A stretch of 64,000 bases of DNA, taken from Streptomyces durocortorensis (lineage in GTDB: Bacteria > Actinomycetota > Actinomycetes > Streptomycetales > Streptomycetaceae). Under the pieces are notes generated by a model. It was given only the letters and a program-made list of their open reading frames with translations, did no database searches and was not told where the DNA came from. This document shows, piece after piece, positions 36,501-43,788 of the stretch (positions are counted from its first letter, which is position 1; each line of letters opens with the position of its first letter). Both the position numbers and the translations under genes were made by a program. Location of the stretch: the NCBI RefSeq assembly GCF_031760065.1, contig NZ_CP134500.1, positions 5,642,001 to 5,706,000 of the forward strand, read 5' to 3'.

Positions 36501-37301
36501 TTGGAGACGAAGGCCCTGGAGGAGCTGGGCGTCGAACCGGCGGGGCTGGTCACCGAGTACGGCCCGGACCAGCCCGTGCCGCCGTCGCCCGCGGCCGAGG
36601 GCGAGGAGCTGCCGGAGGACCCGGAGCACCCGCGCAACCTGCCGAAGCCGTATCTCCGGGTCGAGCAGGAGAAGCGGCTGCGGGCGGCCGAACGGGCGTA
36701 CCAGCAACTCGGGAAGGTGAATCCGCTCGCCCTGGAGGAGTTCTCGGCACTGGAGGAACGGCACAAGTTCCTCTCCGAGCAGCTCGAAGACCTGAAGAAG
36801 ACCCGGGCCGATCTGCTCCAGGTGATCAAGGAGGTCGACGAGCGGGTGGAGCAGGTGTTCACCGAGGCGTACCGGGACACGGCCCGTGAGTTCGAGGGGG
36901 TCTTCGCCAGGCTCTTCCCCGGCGGTGAGGGGCGGCTCGTCCTGACCGACCCGGACAACATGCTGGCCACCGGTGTGGACGTCGAGGCGCGCCCGCCGGG
37001 CAAGAAGGTGAAGCGGCTCTCGCTGCTGTCCGGCGGTGAGCGGTCCCTGACGGCCGTGGCGCTGCTGGTCTCGATCTTCAAGGCCCGGCCCAGCCCGTTC
37101 TATGTGATGGACGAGGTCGAGGCGGCGCTCGACGACACCAACCTCCAGCGGCTGATCCGGATCATGGAGGAGCTCCAGGAGAGCTCCCAGCTGATCGTGA
37201 TCACGCACCAGAAGCGGACGATGGAGGTCGCCGACGCGCTCTACGGCGTGTCCATGCAGGGCGACGGGGTCTCGAAGGTCATCAGCCAGCGGCTGCGCTG
37301 A
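33585..37301 (+). CDS. smc: Chromosome segregation protein SMC
   Basis: A 1238-residue ATPase from GTG 33585. Walker A G-P-N-G-S-G-K-S is at residues 31-38, the signature L-S-G-G-E at 1148-1152 and Walker B F-Y-V-M-D-E at 1172-1177. Two long coiled-coil arms flank a hinge at about 500-670. A Gly/Pro/Ala-rich, non-helical segment of about 75 residues (roughly 570-644) interrupts the hinge region; this part is the reason the protein is longer than the ~1190 residues I recall for other Streptomyces SMCs. SMC with ScpA and ScpB organises and segregates chromosomes, notably at sporulation. Confidence 0.96.
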   Translation: MHLKALTLRGFKSFASATTLRFEPGITCVVGPNGSGKSNVVDALSWVMGEQGAKSLRGGKMEDVIFAGTTGRPPLGRAEVSLTIDNSDGALPIEYAEVTITRIMFRNGGSEYQINGDTCRLLDIQELLSDSGIGREMHVIVGQGQLDSVLHADPMGRRAFIEEAAGVLKHRKRKEKALRKLDAMGANLARVQDLTDELRRQLKPLGRQAAVARRAAVIQADLRDARLRLLADDLVTLRDALRDEIADEAELKKRKDAAEAELKAALDREAELEGEVRRLAPRLQRAQQTWYELSQLAERVRGTISLADARVRSATQAPTEERRGRDPEDLEREAARIREQEAELTAALEAAEHALEDTVGHRADLERELAAEERRLKDAARAIADRREGLARLNGQVNAARSRAGSAQAEIDRLAASRDEAQERARAAQQEYEQLKAEVDGLDADDEELAARHEAAKKDLAEAQSAHSTAREEATAAERRRAAVAARHEALALGLRRKDGTGALLGARDRLTGLLGPAAELLTVSPGYEIPVAAALGAAADAVAVTGPATAAEAIRLLRERDAGRAAMLLGDGAGGVAEAGAGHVPGQSGPPGAEPSHVPGAAHPAPLPAQSGAPGGGGGRTETGGSAPSPTGSVAAPTAPAVADLVSGPVALVNAVRRLARDTVVVATLEDAEALVAAHPGLTAVTGEGDVLSAHFAHGGSAGAPSLLEVQASVDEAAAELADLAVRCEELAEAQRLAGERRKESAALVEELGERRRTAEREKSGVAQQLGRLAGQARGAAGEAERMTASAARAQEALERATEEAEELAERLLVAEEAPVEEEPDTSVRDRLAADGANARQTEMEARLQARTHEERVKALAGRADSLDRAARAERQARARAEQRRARLRHEAAVASAVASGARQLLAHVEVSLVRADQERTSAEAAKGERERELAAERDRGRGLKGELDKLTDSVHRGEVLGAEKRLRIEQLETKALEELGVEPAGLVTEYGPDQPVPPSPAAEGEELPEDPEHPRNLPKPYLRVEQEKRLRAAERAYQQLGKVNPLALEEFSALEERHKFLSEQLEDLKKTRADLLQVIKEVDERVEQVFTEAYRDTAREFEGVFARLFPGGEGRLVLTDPDNMLATGVDVEARPPGKKVKRLSLLSGGERSLTAVALLVSIFKARPSPFYVMDEVEAALDDTNLQRLIRIMEELQESSQLIVITHQKRTMEVADALYGVSMQGDGVSKVISQRLR

Positions 37302-37373
37302 CTCCCAACCGAATCATCAGAGGTCCAACGCACGTTTTGTGCACTCCTGGGTACACGGGACCAGACCCGCTGT

Positions 37374-37401
37374 TTGACTTCGCTTCTTGAACGCATAACC
37401 T
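37374..37401 (+). promoter_or_regulatory. Promoter of glcP
   Basis: TTGACT (37374-37379) and TAACCT (37396-37401) are 16 bases apart, giving a start near 37408 and a leader of about 100 bases to GTG 37506. Confidence 0.65.
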
Positions 37402-37505
37402 CTCCAAAGTTGATTTCGCCTTCAAGTGGTGGCGGGCCGGATGTTGTGCCCCACTGGGAAGGCTCACCCCCACGTCTGACTTGCGGCCAGGCATCAGGAG
37501 TTCAC

Positions 37506-38924
37506 GTGACCAGCACAGCGAACGGACCGGCGTCCGGAGCCCGAGCGGCCCATCCGGACCACCTCGGCCATGTCATCTTCATCACCGCGGCCGCGGCGAT
37601 GGGCGGCTTCCTCTTCGGCTACGACAGCTCCGTCATCAACGGGGCGGTCGAGGCGGTCCGTGACCGGTACGACGTCGGCTCCGGGACGCTCGCCCAGGTC
37701 ATCGCGATCGCGCTGATCGGCTGTGCGATCGGCGCCGCGACCGCCGGACGGATCGCGGACCGGATCGGGCGCATCCGCTGCATGCAGATCGCCTCGGTGC
37801 TCTTCACGGCCAGCGCGATCGGCTCCGCCCTGCCGTTCACGCTCTGGGACCTGGCGATGTGGCGCATCATCGGTGGCTTCGCCATCGGCATGGCCTCCGT
37901 CATCGGCCCGGCCTACATCGCGGAGGTCTCCCCGCCCGCCTACCGGGGCCGCCTCGGCTCCTTCCAGCAGGCCGCGATCGTCATCGGCATCGCCGTCTCC
38001 CAGCTGGTCAACTACACCATCCTCCAGGTCGCCGACGGCGACCAGCGCGGCGACATCCTGGGCCTGGAAGCCTGGCAGTGGATGCTCGGCGTAGAGGTGA
38101 TCCCGGCCATCCTGTACGGGCTGCTCTCGTTCGCCATCCCCGAGTCCCCGCGCTTCCTCATCTCGGTCGGCAAGAAGGCCGAAGCGCGCAAGATCCTCGA
38201 AGACGTCGAGGGCAAGAGCATCGACCTCGACGCCCGGGTGGCCGAGATCGAGACGGCCATGCACAGCGAGCACAAGCCGGTCTTCAAGGACCTGCTCGGC
38301 AATCGCTTCTTCTTCCTGCCCATCGTCTGGGTCGGCATCGGCCTCTCGATGTTCCAGCAGTTCGTCGGCATCAACGTGGCCTTCTACTACTCGGCGACGC
38401 TGTGGCAGTCCGTGGGTGTCGACCCGACCGACTCGTTCTTCTACTCCTTCACCACCTCGATCATCAACATCATCGGCACGGTGATCGCGATGGTGCTGGT
38501 GGACCGGGTGGGGCGCAGGCCGCTCGCCCTCGTCGGCTCCATCGGCATGGCGATCGCGCTCGCCGTCGAGGCGTGGGCCTTCTCCGCCGACCTGGTCGAC
38601 GGCAAGCTGCCCACCACCGAGGGCGCCGTCGCCCTGATCGCCGCCCACACGTTCGTGCTCTTCTTCGCCCTGTCGTGGGGTGTCGTCGTCTGGGTCTTCC
38701 TGGGCGAGATGTTCCCGAACCGCCTGCGCGCCGCGGCCCTCGGCGTGGCCGTCTTCGCGCAGTGGATCGCCAACTGGGCGATCACCGCGAGCTTCCCGAG
38801 CCTGGCCGACTGGAACCTGTCGGGCACGTACATCATCTACACCTGCTTCGCCGTGCTCTCGATCCCCTTCGTGCTCAAGTTCGTGAAGGAGACCAAGGGC
38901 AAGGCGCTGGAGGAGATGGGCTGA
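37506..38924 (+). CDS. glcP: Glucose permease, major facilitator superfamily
   Basis: A 472-residue sugar transporter from GTG 37506 with AGGAG five bases upstream. Twelve membrane segments are evident. Sugar-porter signatures: F-G-Y-D-S-S-V-I-N-G in helix 1, G-R-I-A-D-R-I-G-R in loop 2-3, P-E-S-P-R-F-L before the central loop, Q-Q-F-V-G-I-N in helix 7 and V-K-E-T-K-G-K after helix 12. Length and position match S. coelicolor GlcP1, the main glucose/H+ symporter that underlies glucose uptake and carbon repression. A hairpin terminator follows. Confidence 0.93.
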   Translation: MTSTANGPASGARAAHPDHLGHVIFITAAAAMGGFLFGYDSSVINGAVEAVRDRYDVGSGTLAQVIAIALIGCAIGAATAGRIADRIGRIRCMQIASVLFTASAIGSALPFTLWDLAMWRIIGGFAIGMASVIGPAYIAEVSPPAYRGRLGSFQQAAIVIGIAVSQLVNYTILQVADGDQRGDILGLEAWQWMLGVEVIPAILYGLLSFAIPESPRFLISVGKKAEARKILEDVEGKSIDLDARVAEIETAMHSEHKPVFKDLLGNRFFFLPIVWVGIGLSMFQQFVGINVAFYYSATLWQSVGVDPTDSFFYSFTTSIINIIGTVIAMVLVDRVGRRPLALVGSIGMAIALAVEAWAFSADLVDGKLPTTEGAVALIAAHTFVLFFALSWGVVVWVFLGEMFPNRLRAAALGVAVFAQWIANWAITASFPSLADWNLSGTYIIYTCFAVLSIPFVLKFVKETKGKALEEMG

Positions 38925-38954
38925 ATCCCCGCTGCCCGTCTCCTCACCACCGCG

Positions 38955-38981
38955 CTGCCCCGGCTCACCGAGCCGGGGCAG
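38955..38981. terminator. Bidirectional terminator between glcP and the LLM gene
   Basis: CTGCCCCGGCTC (38955-38966) and its exact complement (38970-38981) with a three-base loop. The left arm contains the stop codon of the convergent oxidoreductase gene. Confidence 0.8.
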
Positions 38982-39942
38982 TCGGCGTTCCCACCGAATC
39001 GCAGAACAGCCGCAGACTCCGCCACCCCTCCTCCACAGGCATCCCGCCGCACAGCGGATGCAGCACCAGACTGTCCGCCTCCAGGGCCTTCAGCTCGTCC
39101 GGCGTCACCACCCGGTACACCCCCTCCTCGCGCAGCTCCGCCACGGTGGTCGCCGCCGAGCGCACCGCCGAGCGGATGTCCTTGGACTGCCAGGAGGCGT
39201 ACGTCCGCGCCTCGTGCAGCAGATGCTCGCCGTGCAGCGCCCACGTCCGCTCCGGGTCCTGCGACACGTGCAGCAGCGGCGTACGCTCCGCGGGCATCAT
39301 GCAGAAGCCCTCCGTCCCGTGCTCGGCGCACTGCTCCCGGTAGTACGCCTCCAGCTCCGGCAGATGCGCGCTCGGGAACAGCGGCAGCCCCAGCCGGGCC
39401 GCCCGCCGCGCCGCCGCCCGCGAACTGCCGCCTACCAGCAGCATCGGGTGCGGCCGCGTGTACGGGCGCGGGGTGACGCGTACCGTACGGCTCCGGTACG
39501 CGAACGGCTCCCCGGTCCACGCCGCCAGGAGCGTCTCCAGCAGCTCGTCCTGGAGCCTGCCGCGCCGCCCCCACTCGACGCCGGCCCGCTCGTACTCCTC
39601 GGGGCGGTAGCCGATCCCCGCCACCGTCACCAGCCGCCCGGCGCTCAGCAGGTCCAGCACCGCGATGTCCTCCGCCAGGCGCAGCGGATCGTGCAGCGGC
39701 CCGATGATCGCCGAGACCGTCACCGCGATCCGGCGGGTGGCGCCGAAGACCGCCCCGGCGAACGTGAACGGGGACGGCAGCCAGGAGTTCGCCGCCCCGT
39801 GGTGCTCCTCGGTCTGGACCGTGTCGATCCCGTGCTCGTCCGCGTACGCCGCCATCTCCAGGGCGGCGCGGTAGCGGGCCGAGTGCGATACGGGGGTGGC
39901 GTCGGGATCTACGAGATTGAACCGGATCACCGTGAAGGCCAT
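38965..39942 (-). CDS. LLM-class flavin-dependent oxidoreductase
   Basis: A 325-residue luciferase-like monooxygenase from ATG 39942, with GAAAGGGA eight bases upstream. Recognisable parts: T-E-E-H-H near residue 46 (flavin/substrate pocket), the A-x-x-I-A-V-L-D-x-L-S-A-G-R-L near 90-105, G-I-G-Y-R-P-E-E-Y near 112 and P-M-L-L-V-G-G-S-S near 170. Such enzymes use FMNH2 or F420H2; which one cannot be told. A TetR-type palindrome lies 39-53 bases upstream, but no TetR gene is adjacent. Likely accessory, since I do not recall it between glcP and ftsY in S. coelicolor. Confidence 0.85.
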   Translation of the reverse strand: MAFTVIRFNLVDPDATPVSHSARYRAALEMAAYADEHGIDTVQTEEHHGAANSWLPSPFTFAGAVFGATRRIAVTVSAIIGPLHDPLRLAEDIAVLDLLSAGRLVTVAGIGYRPEEYERAGVEWGRRGRLQDELLETLLAAWTGEPFAYRSRTVRVTPRPYTRPHPMLLVGGSSRAAARRAARLGLPLFPSAHLPELEAYYREQCAEHGTEGFCMMPAERTPLLHVSQDPERTWALHGEHLLHEARTYASWQSKDIRSAVRSAATTVAELREEGVYRVVTPDELKALEADSLVLHPLCGGMPVEEGWRSLRLFCDSVGTPTAPAR

Positions 39943-39980
39943 GGGCGTCCCTTTCGCCGGGCGGGCAGGCCGCACCATAA

Positions 39981-39995
39981 CTGACGTAGCGTCAG
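39981..39995. promoter_or_regulatory. TetR-type palindrome upstream of the LLM gene
   Basis: CTGACG-TAG-CGTCAG is a perfect 6-base inverted repeat of the TGACnnnnnGTCA type bound by many TetR proteins. On the minus strand it precedes a TATGGT -10-like box, so repressor binding would block transcription of the oxidoreductase. Confidence 0.55.
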
Positions 39996-40209
39996 AAGTG
40001 TAGGCCGGGGCGCGTCGGCTTCCCCGTCCGCCTGTGCTGGACGCCCCCGGCGGCTGACGGTGACCTCTTCGAATTCCCCGCGTAGCGCCCGCTGATGCCT
40101 CACGCCCGGTGGGCCACCCCCGAGTCTCCGCGGCGCTCCCCCGGCAGGAGGAGGGAGATCGTTCCCGTGGCTGACGTCGGGCCGATGCCGTCGATGCGAC
40201 GTTGAGGAC

Positions 40210-41232
40210 ATGACCGCTGATGTACCGAGGGTGAAGACGTCCTGGCGCGCGTGGTGGCAGCAGTGGCCACGCTGGGTGGGCCGGACGGCGGTGTTCTGGG
40301 CGGTGGCGTACGCCGGCTTCGGTCTGGTCTGCGCGCTGAACGAGACCCCGGTGTTTCCCGCCGGGGACACTCTGGGGCCCTCCGCGCCGGGCTGGGCGGT
40401 CACGGTGGTGGGGGTGCTGGCGGCGCTGACCTGCGCGGTGGTGTCCCGGTACGGGATGCGGCCCACGCTGCGGGTGCTGCTGTGGACGGTGTGCGGGGTG
40501 GCCGGGCTCGCCGCGTTCAGCCTGCTGATGGACGTGATCACGCTGATGTTCGGCCAGGGCGTGGACAGTTGGGCCTCGGCCGCGCACCGCGCCCTGTCGG
40601 CGGCCGGGGCGCTCCTGCTCGCAGCGACCGCCCGCTCCGATCGACGCCTGCCCGTCGTGACCTCCATCCGGGCGCCTTCTGCGGCGTCCCGGCCGGTCCA
40701 GTTCGCCGCCTGGGCCGGCACGGTGGCCTTCCTCCCGTATGCGGTGATGAAGCTGACCTGGGCCTTCGGCGGCACCTTCGCCGGGATGTCCGGTGCCGAG
40801 ATGCGCGCGATCTCCGAACGCAACGGAGCCTCGGGGATCTGGCTCACTCTGGAGTCCTGGGGCCTGGACGCCACCGTGCTCCTGGCCGCACTCGGCGTCT
40901 TCCTGCTGTGGGGCCTGGTCCGTCCCTGGGGTCAGGTGTTCCCGCGCTGGACGCCGTACCTGCGCGGACGTCGCGTGCCGCGCTGGCTCCCACTGGCTCC
41001 CGCCCTGATCGGCGCAGCCACCCTCGCCCCTTACGGGGTGCTCGGCCTCAGCTACGTGGCTCTGGCCACGACGGGCGTGGTCACGATACGGCCCGGCGAT
41101 TTCCACTCGTCGGGCGACGCGCACCTCGTCGGCTGGATCGGGATGGCCGCATTCGCCGTATACGGACTCGCGCTGACGGTGGCCGCCCGCTCGTACTGGT
41201 TCCGGACCCGCCGTGTACCCGCCGCACATTGA
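40210..41232 (+). CDS. Integral membrane protein, function unknown
   Basis: A 340-residue protein with eight probable membrane segments (about residues 25-45, 62-82, 90-118, 124-140, 158-185, 215-235, 258-285 and 305-330). Short basic N-terminus, no catalytic motif recognised. The ATG has GAGG only three bases upstream, which is close for a ribosome-binding site. No family can be named. Together with the neighbouring oxidoreductase it looks like a local insertion between glcP and ftsY. Confidence 0.75.
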   Translation: MTADVPRVKTSWRAWWQQWPRWVGRTAVFWAVAYAGFGLVCALNETPVFPAGDTLGPSAPGWAVTVVGVLAALTCAVVSRYGMRPTLRVLLWTVCGVAGLAAFSLLMDVITLMFGQGVDSWASAAHRALSAAGALLLAATARSDRRLPVVTSIRAPSAASRPVQFAAWAGTVAFLPYAVMKLTWAFGGTFAGMSGAEMRAISERNGASGIWLTLESWGLDATVLLAALGVFLLWGLVRPWGQVFPRWTPYLRGRRVPRWLPLAPALIGAATLAPYGVLGLSYVALATTGVVTIRPGDFHSSGDAHLVGWIGMAAFAVYGLALTVAARSYWFRTRRVPAAH

Positions 41233-41413
41233 CGCCGGGGGACCGGCTGAGGCCCTGTGCTGACGGGTGCAAGCACCCTCGGCTCCACAGACGGGCGGCC
41301 CGGAGACGGCATGCCGGACGGACTCGGGTGGCCCGTGATCGCTCGTACGCGCATCGTCACGGGTTCGCACCTTCTGCGATTCCCCGCTTCTCGTGGCCGA
41401 TACTGGACCCGTT

Positions 41414-42625
41414 ATGGAAATCCTGATCCTTGCTGTAGTCATCGCCCTGGTCGCGGTCGGCCTGATCAGCGGGCTCGTGGTCAGCAGCCGCAAGAAGAAG
41501 CAGCTGCCGCCCCCTCCGCCGAGCACGCCGACCATCACCCCTCCCGCCGAGCCCCACGTCGGCGAGGAGGCCGAGACGCCGCGCGACGAAGCGCGGCGCA
41601 CCATCGACGAGGTCGGCCTCCCGGAGGCCGCCGCGCCCGTCGAGGAAGCCCCGGTCACCGAGGAGCCCGAGGCCCCCGCGCCGCCCGCGCTGGAGATCCC
41701 CGAGCCCACCGAGGGCCGGCTCGTCCGGCTGCGGGCCCGGCTCGCGCGTTCGCAGAACTCGCTGGGCAAGGGGCTCCTCGCCCTGCTGTCCCGGGACAAC
41801 CTCGACGAGGACACCTGGGAGGAGATCGAGGACACCCTCCTCACCGCCGACGTCGGCGTCGCCCCCACCCAGGAACTGGTCGAGCGGCTCCGCGAGCGCG
41901 TCCGGGTGCTCGGCACCCGTACCCCCGAGGATCTGCGTGCCCTGCTCCGCGAAGAGCTGATCACCCTGCTCGGCCCGGACTTCGACCGCGAGGTCAAGAC
42001 CGAGGGCGGCGCCGAGACCCCCGGCGTCGTCATGGTCGTCGGCGTCAACGGCACCGGCAAGACCACCACCACCGGCAAGCTCGCCCGGGTGCTCGTCGCC
42101 GACGGCCGCAGCGTGGTGCTCGGTGCGGCCGACACCTTCCGCGCCGCCGCCGCCGATCAGCTCCAGACCTGGGGCGAGCGCGTCGGAGCCCGTACGGTCC
42201 GCGGGCCCGAGGGCGGCGACCCGGCGTCGATCGCCTACGACGCGGTGAAGGAAGGTATCGCCGAGGGCGCCGACGTCGTCCTCATCGACACCGCGGGTCG
42301 GCTGCACACCAAGACCGGTCTCATGGACGAGCTGGGCAAGGTCAAGCGCGTCGTGGAGAAGCACGGCCCGCTGGACGAGGTCCTGCTCGTCCTGGACGCC
42401 ACCACCGGACAGAACGGCCTCGTTCAGGCCCGGGTCTTCGCGGAGGTCGTGGACATCACCGGCATCGTCCTGACCAAGCTCGACGGCACCGCCAAGGGCG
42501 GCATCGTCATCGCGGTCCAGCGCGAGCTGGGCGTACCGGTGAAGCTCATCGGGCTCGGCGAGGGCGCGGACGACCTGGCCCCGTTCGAGGCGGGCGCCTT
42601 CGTGGACGCGTTGATCGGCGACTGA
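41414..42625 (+). CDS. ftsY: Signal recognition particle receptor FtsY
   Basis: A 403-residue SRP-family GTPase from ATG 41414. Residues 3-25 are a hydrophobic N-terminal anchor, followed by a Pro/Glu-rich acidic linker. The NG domain shows G1 G-V-N-G-T-G-K-T-T-T near residue 209, D-T-A-G-R near 295 and T-K-L-D-G near 355. It docks ribosome-SRP complexes at the membrane; its partner ffh lies 8 kb downstream. A long hairpin terminator follows. Confidence 0.96.
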   Translation: MEILILAVVIALVAVGLISGLVVSSRKKKQLPPPPPSTPTITPPAEPHVGEEAETPRDEARRTIDEVGLPEAAAPVEEAPVTEEPEAPAPPALEIPEPTEGRLVRLRARLARSQNSLGKGLLALLSRDNLDEDTWEEIEDTLLTADVGVAPTQELVERLRERVRVLGTRTPEDLRALLREELITLLGPDFDREVKTEGGAETPGVVMVVGVNGTGKTTTTGKLARVLVADGRSVVLGAADTFRAAAADQLQTWGERVGARTVRGPEGGDPASIAYDAVKEGIAEGADVVLIDTAGRLHTKTGLMDELGKVKRVVEKHGPLDEVLLVLDATTGQNGLVQARVFAEVVDITGIVLTKLDGTAKGGIVIAVQRELGVPVKLIGLGEGADDLAPFEAGAFVDALIGD

Positions 42626-42649
42626 CGCGCGGTCGTGAACCGCTCCGTA

Positions 42650-42700
42650 CGGCGGACGGGCGGCGGCTCCCACGGGGAGCCTGCCGCCCGTCCGCCGTTT
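42650..42700. terminator. Terminator after ftsY
   Basis: A 15-base-pair outer stem (42650-42664 with 42683-42697) plus an inner GCTCCC/GGGAGC stem, followed by TTT. It lies between convergent ftsY and the prim-pol gene. Confidence 0.85.
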
Positions 42701-42709
42701 CCGCATCCT

Positions 42710-43357
42710 CTACGAGCGGTGGCAGACGTACGCCAGCGTCCCCAGCAGCAGCCGCGCCTGCGGGGGAGCGGCCGCCGTGTCCAGCACCGGGGGGCGCAGC
42801 CAGCGGACCGGGCCGAGGCCGCCGAGGTCGGAGGGCGGGGCGGTGATGTGGGCGCCCGGCCCCAGGGCGCGCAGATCGAGGTCCGCGTCGTCCCAGCCCA
42901 TCCGGTAGAGCAGCGCGGGCAGTTCCGCGGCGGCCCCGGGGGCGACGAAGAACTGCGCCCGGCGCGTCGGCGTCACCGCGACCGGGCCCAGCGGCAGCCC
43001 CATCCGCTCCATCCGTACCAGCGCCCGCCGCCCGGCCTGCTCCGCGACCTCCAGTACGTCGAAGGAGCGGCCCACCGGCAGCAGCATCGCCGCGCCCGGC
43101 GTCTCGGCCCAGGCGTCCGCGGCGCGCTCCAGTCCGGTGCCCGCCGGGACCTCCCGGGCGAAGCCCAGCGGGTGGGCGCCGGGCGCCGGGCACACCGGAT
43201 CGCCGCACGAGCAGGCACCGGCCTCGGCCCGCGCCCCGGGGGCCACGGCCCAGCCCCACAGCCCTGTGTACTCGGCCACCGCCGTGCCCTCGGTACCGCG
43301 GCCGCGCCGCCGCGCACCGGATCGCATCTCCCGGATGCCGCCGATCGTGAAGCCCAT
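42710..43357 (-). CDS. Bifunctional DNA primase/polymerase (prim-pol) domain protein
   Basis: A 215-residue protein matching the N-terminal prim-pol domain found in actinobacterial plasmid and prophage primases: G-W-A-V-A-P-G near residue 35, paired cysteines C-S-C-G-D-P-V-C near 49-56, and A-M-L-L-P-V-G-R-S-F-D-V-L-E-V near 90. The H-P-L-G-F-A region corresponds to the primase pocket. No helicase domain is attached. I recall a homologue in this position next to nsdA in Streptomyces, so it is not a recent mobile insertion. Its activity is unknown; one expected catalytic acidic residue region is degenerate. Confidence 0.8.
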   Translation of the reverse strand: MGFTIGGIREMRSGARRRGRGTEGTAVAEYTGLWGWAVAPGARAEAGACSCGDPVCPAPGAHPLGFAREVPAGTGLERAADAWAETPGAAMLLPVGRSFDVLEVAEQAGRRALVRMERMGLPLGPVAVTPTRRAQFFVAPGAAAELPALLYRMGWDDADLDLRALGPGAHITAPPSDLGGLGPVRWLRPPVLDTAAAPPQARLLLGTLAYVCHRS

Positions 43358-43788
43358 ACCCCCTCCAACGGGTCCGAGTCATCGGTGGTTACGACCCGCG
43401 GTGCTCGGGTAGCCCTCCGTCGCTGAAACTCGATCGAGTGGCGTGCGCGGTGGTGCGCAAGGGAGTGCGGCACGGCGTGCGCGCCCCGCGAGTGCTTCCG
43501 TCCGCTCGCTCTCGGTCGTGGTCGCTCAAGTCAAGCGCGCCCGGCGGCAGTCGGGTTCATTCGAAGGGGTGGCGAATGGTGGCGTTTCCGCGATCCCCCT
43601 CGCGAGAGGGGTGATCGTAGGATTACCGTCGGTACACGAACCCTGGGAGTATGTGCACCCACGGGTATGCCGCGGGCAACCCGATTTACTGTTCGATGTC
43701 GTTGGGAACTCCCGCACGGACAGCACTGATGCACGGCATTCTGATAATGGTTCGCGCGATGAGGTTTCGGCGGGATGGGGGCGTTCCA
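43358..43788. other. Upstream region of nsdA
   Basis: A 430-base gap between the divergent prim-pol gene and nsdA. It becomes AT-richer towards nsdA and includes a bulged 11-bp inverted repeat at 43591-43617. The frame of nsdA stays open up to 43651, but the start with a ribosome-binding site is at 43789. No other gene is convincing. Confidence 0.5.
43591..43617. promoter_or_regulatory. Hairpin or operator upstream of nsdA
   Basis: CGATC + CCCCTC and GAGGGG + GATCG pair around a GCGA tetraloop with a single bulged T, an 11-bp stem. It is about 170 bases before the nsdA start. Confidence 0.4.

Noticed and set aside
33366..37208. A 1280-codon open frame on the minus strand, antisense to smc
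   Set aside because: Long antisense frames are expected in very GC-rich genes. Its product is an unstructured Arg/Gly/Leu mix, and smc has all its motifs on the plus strand.
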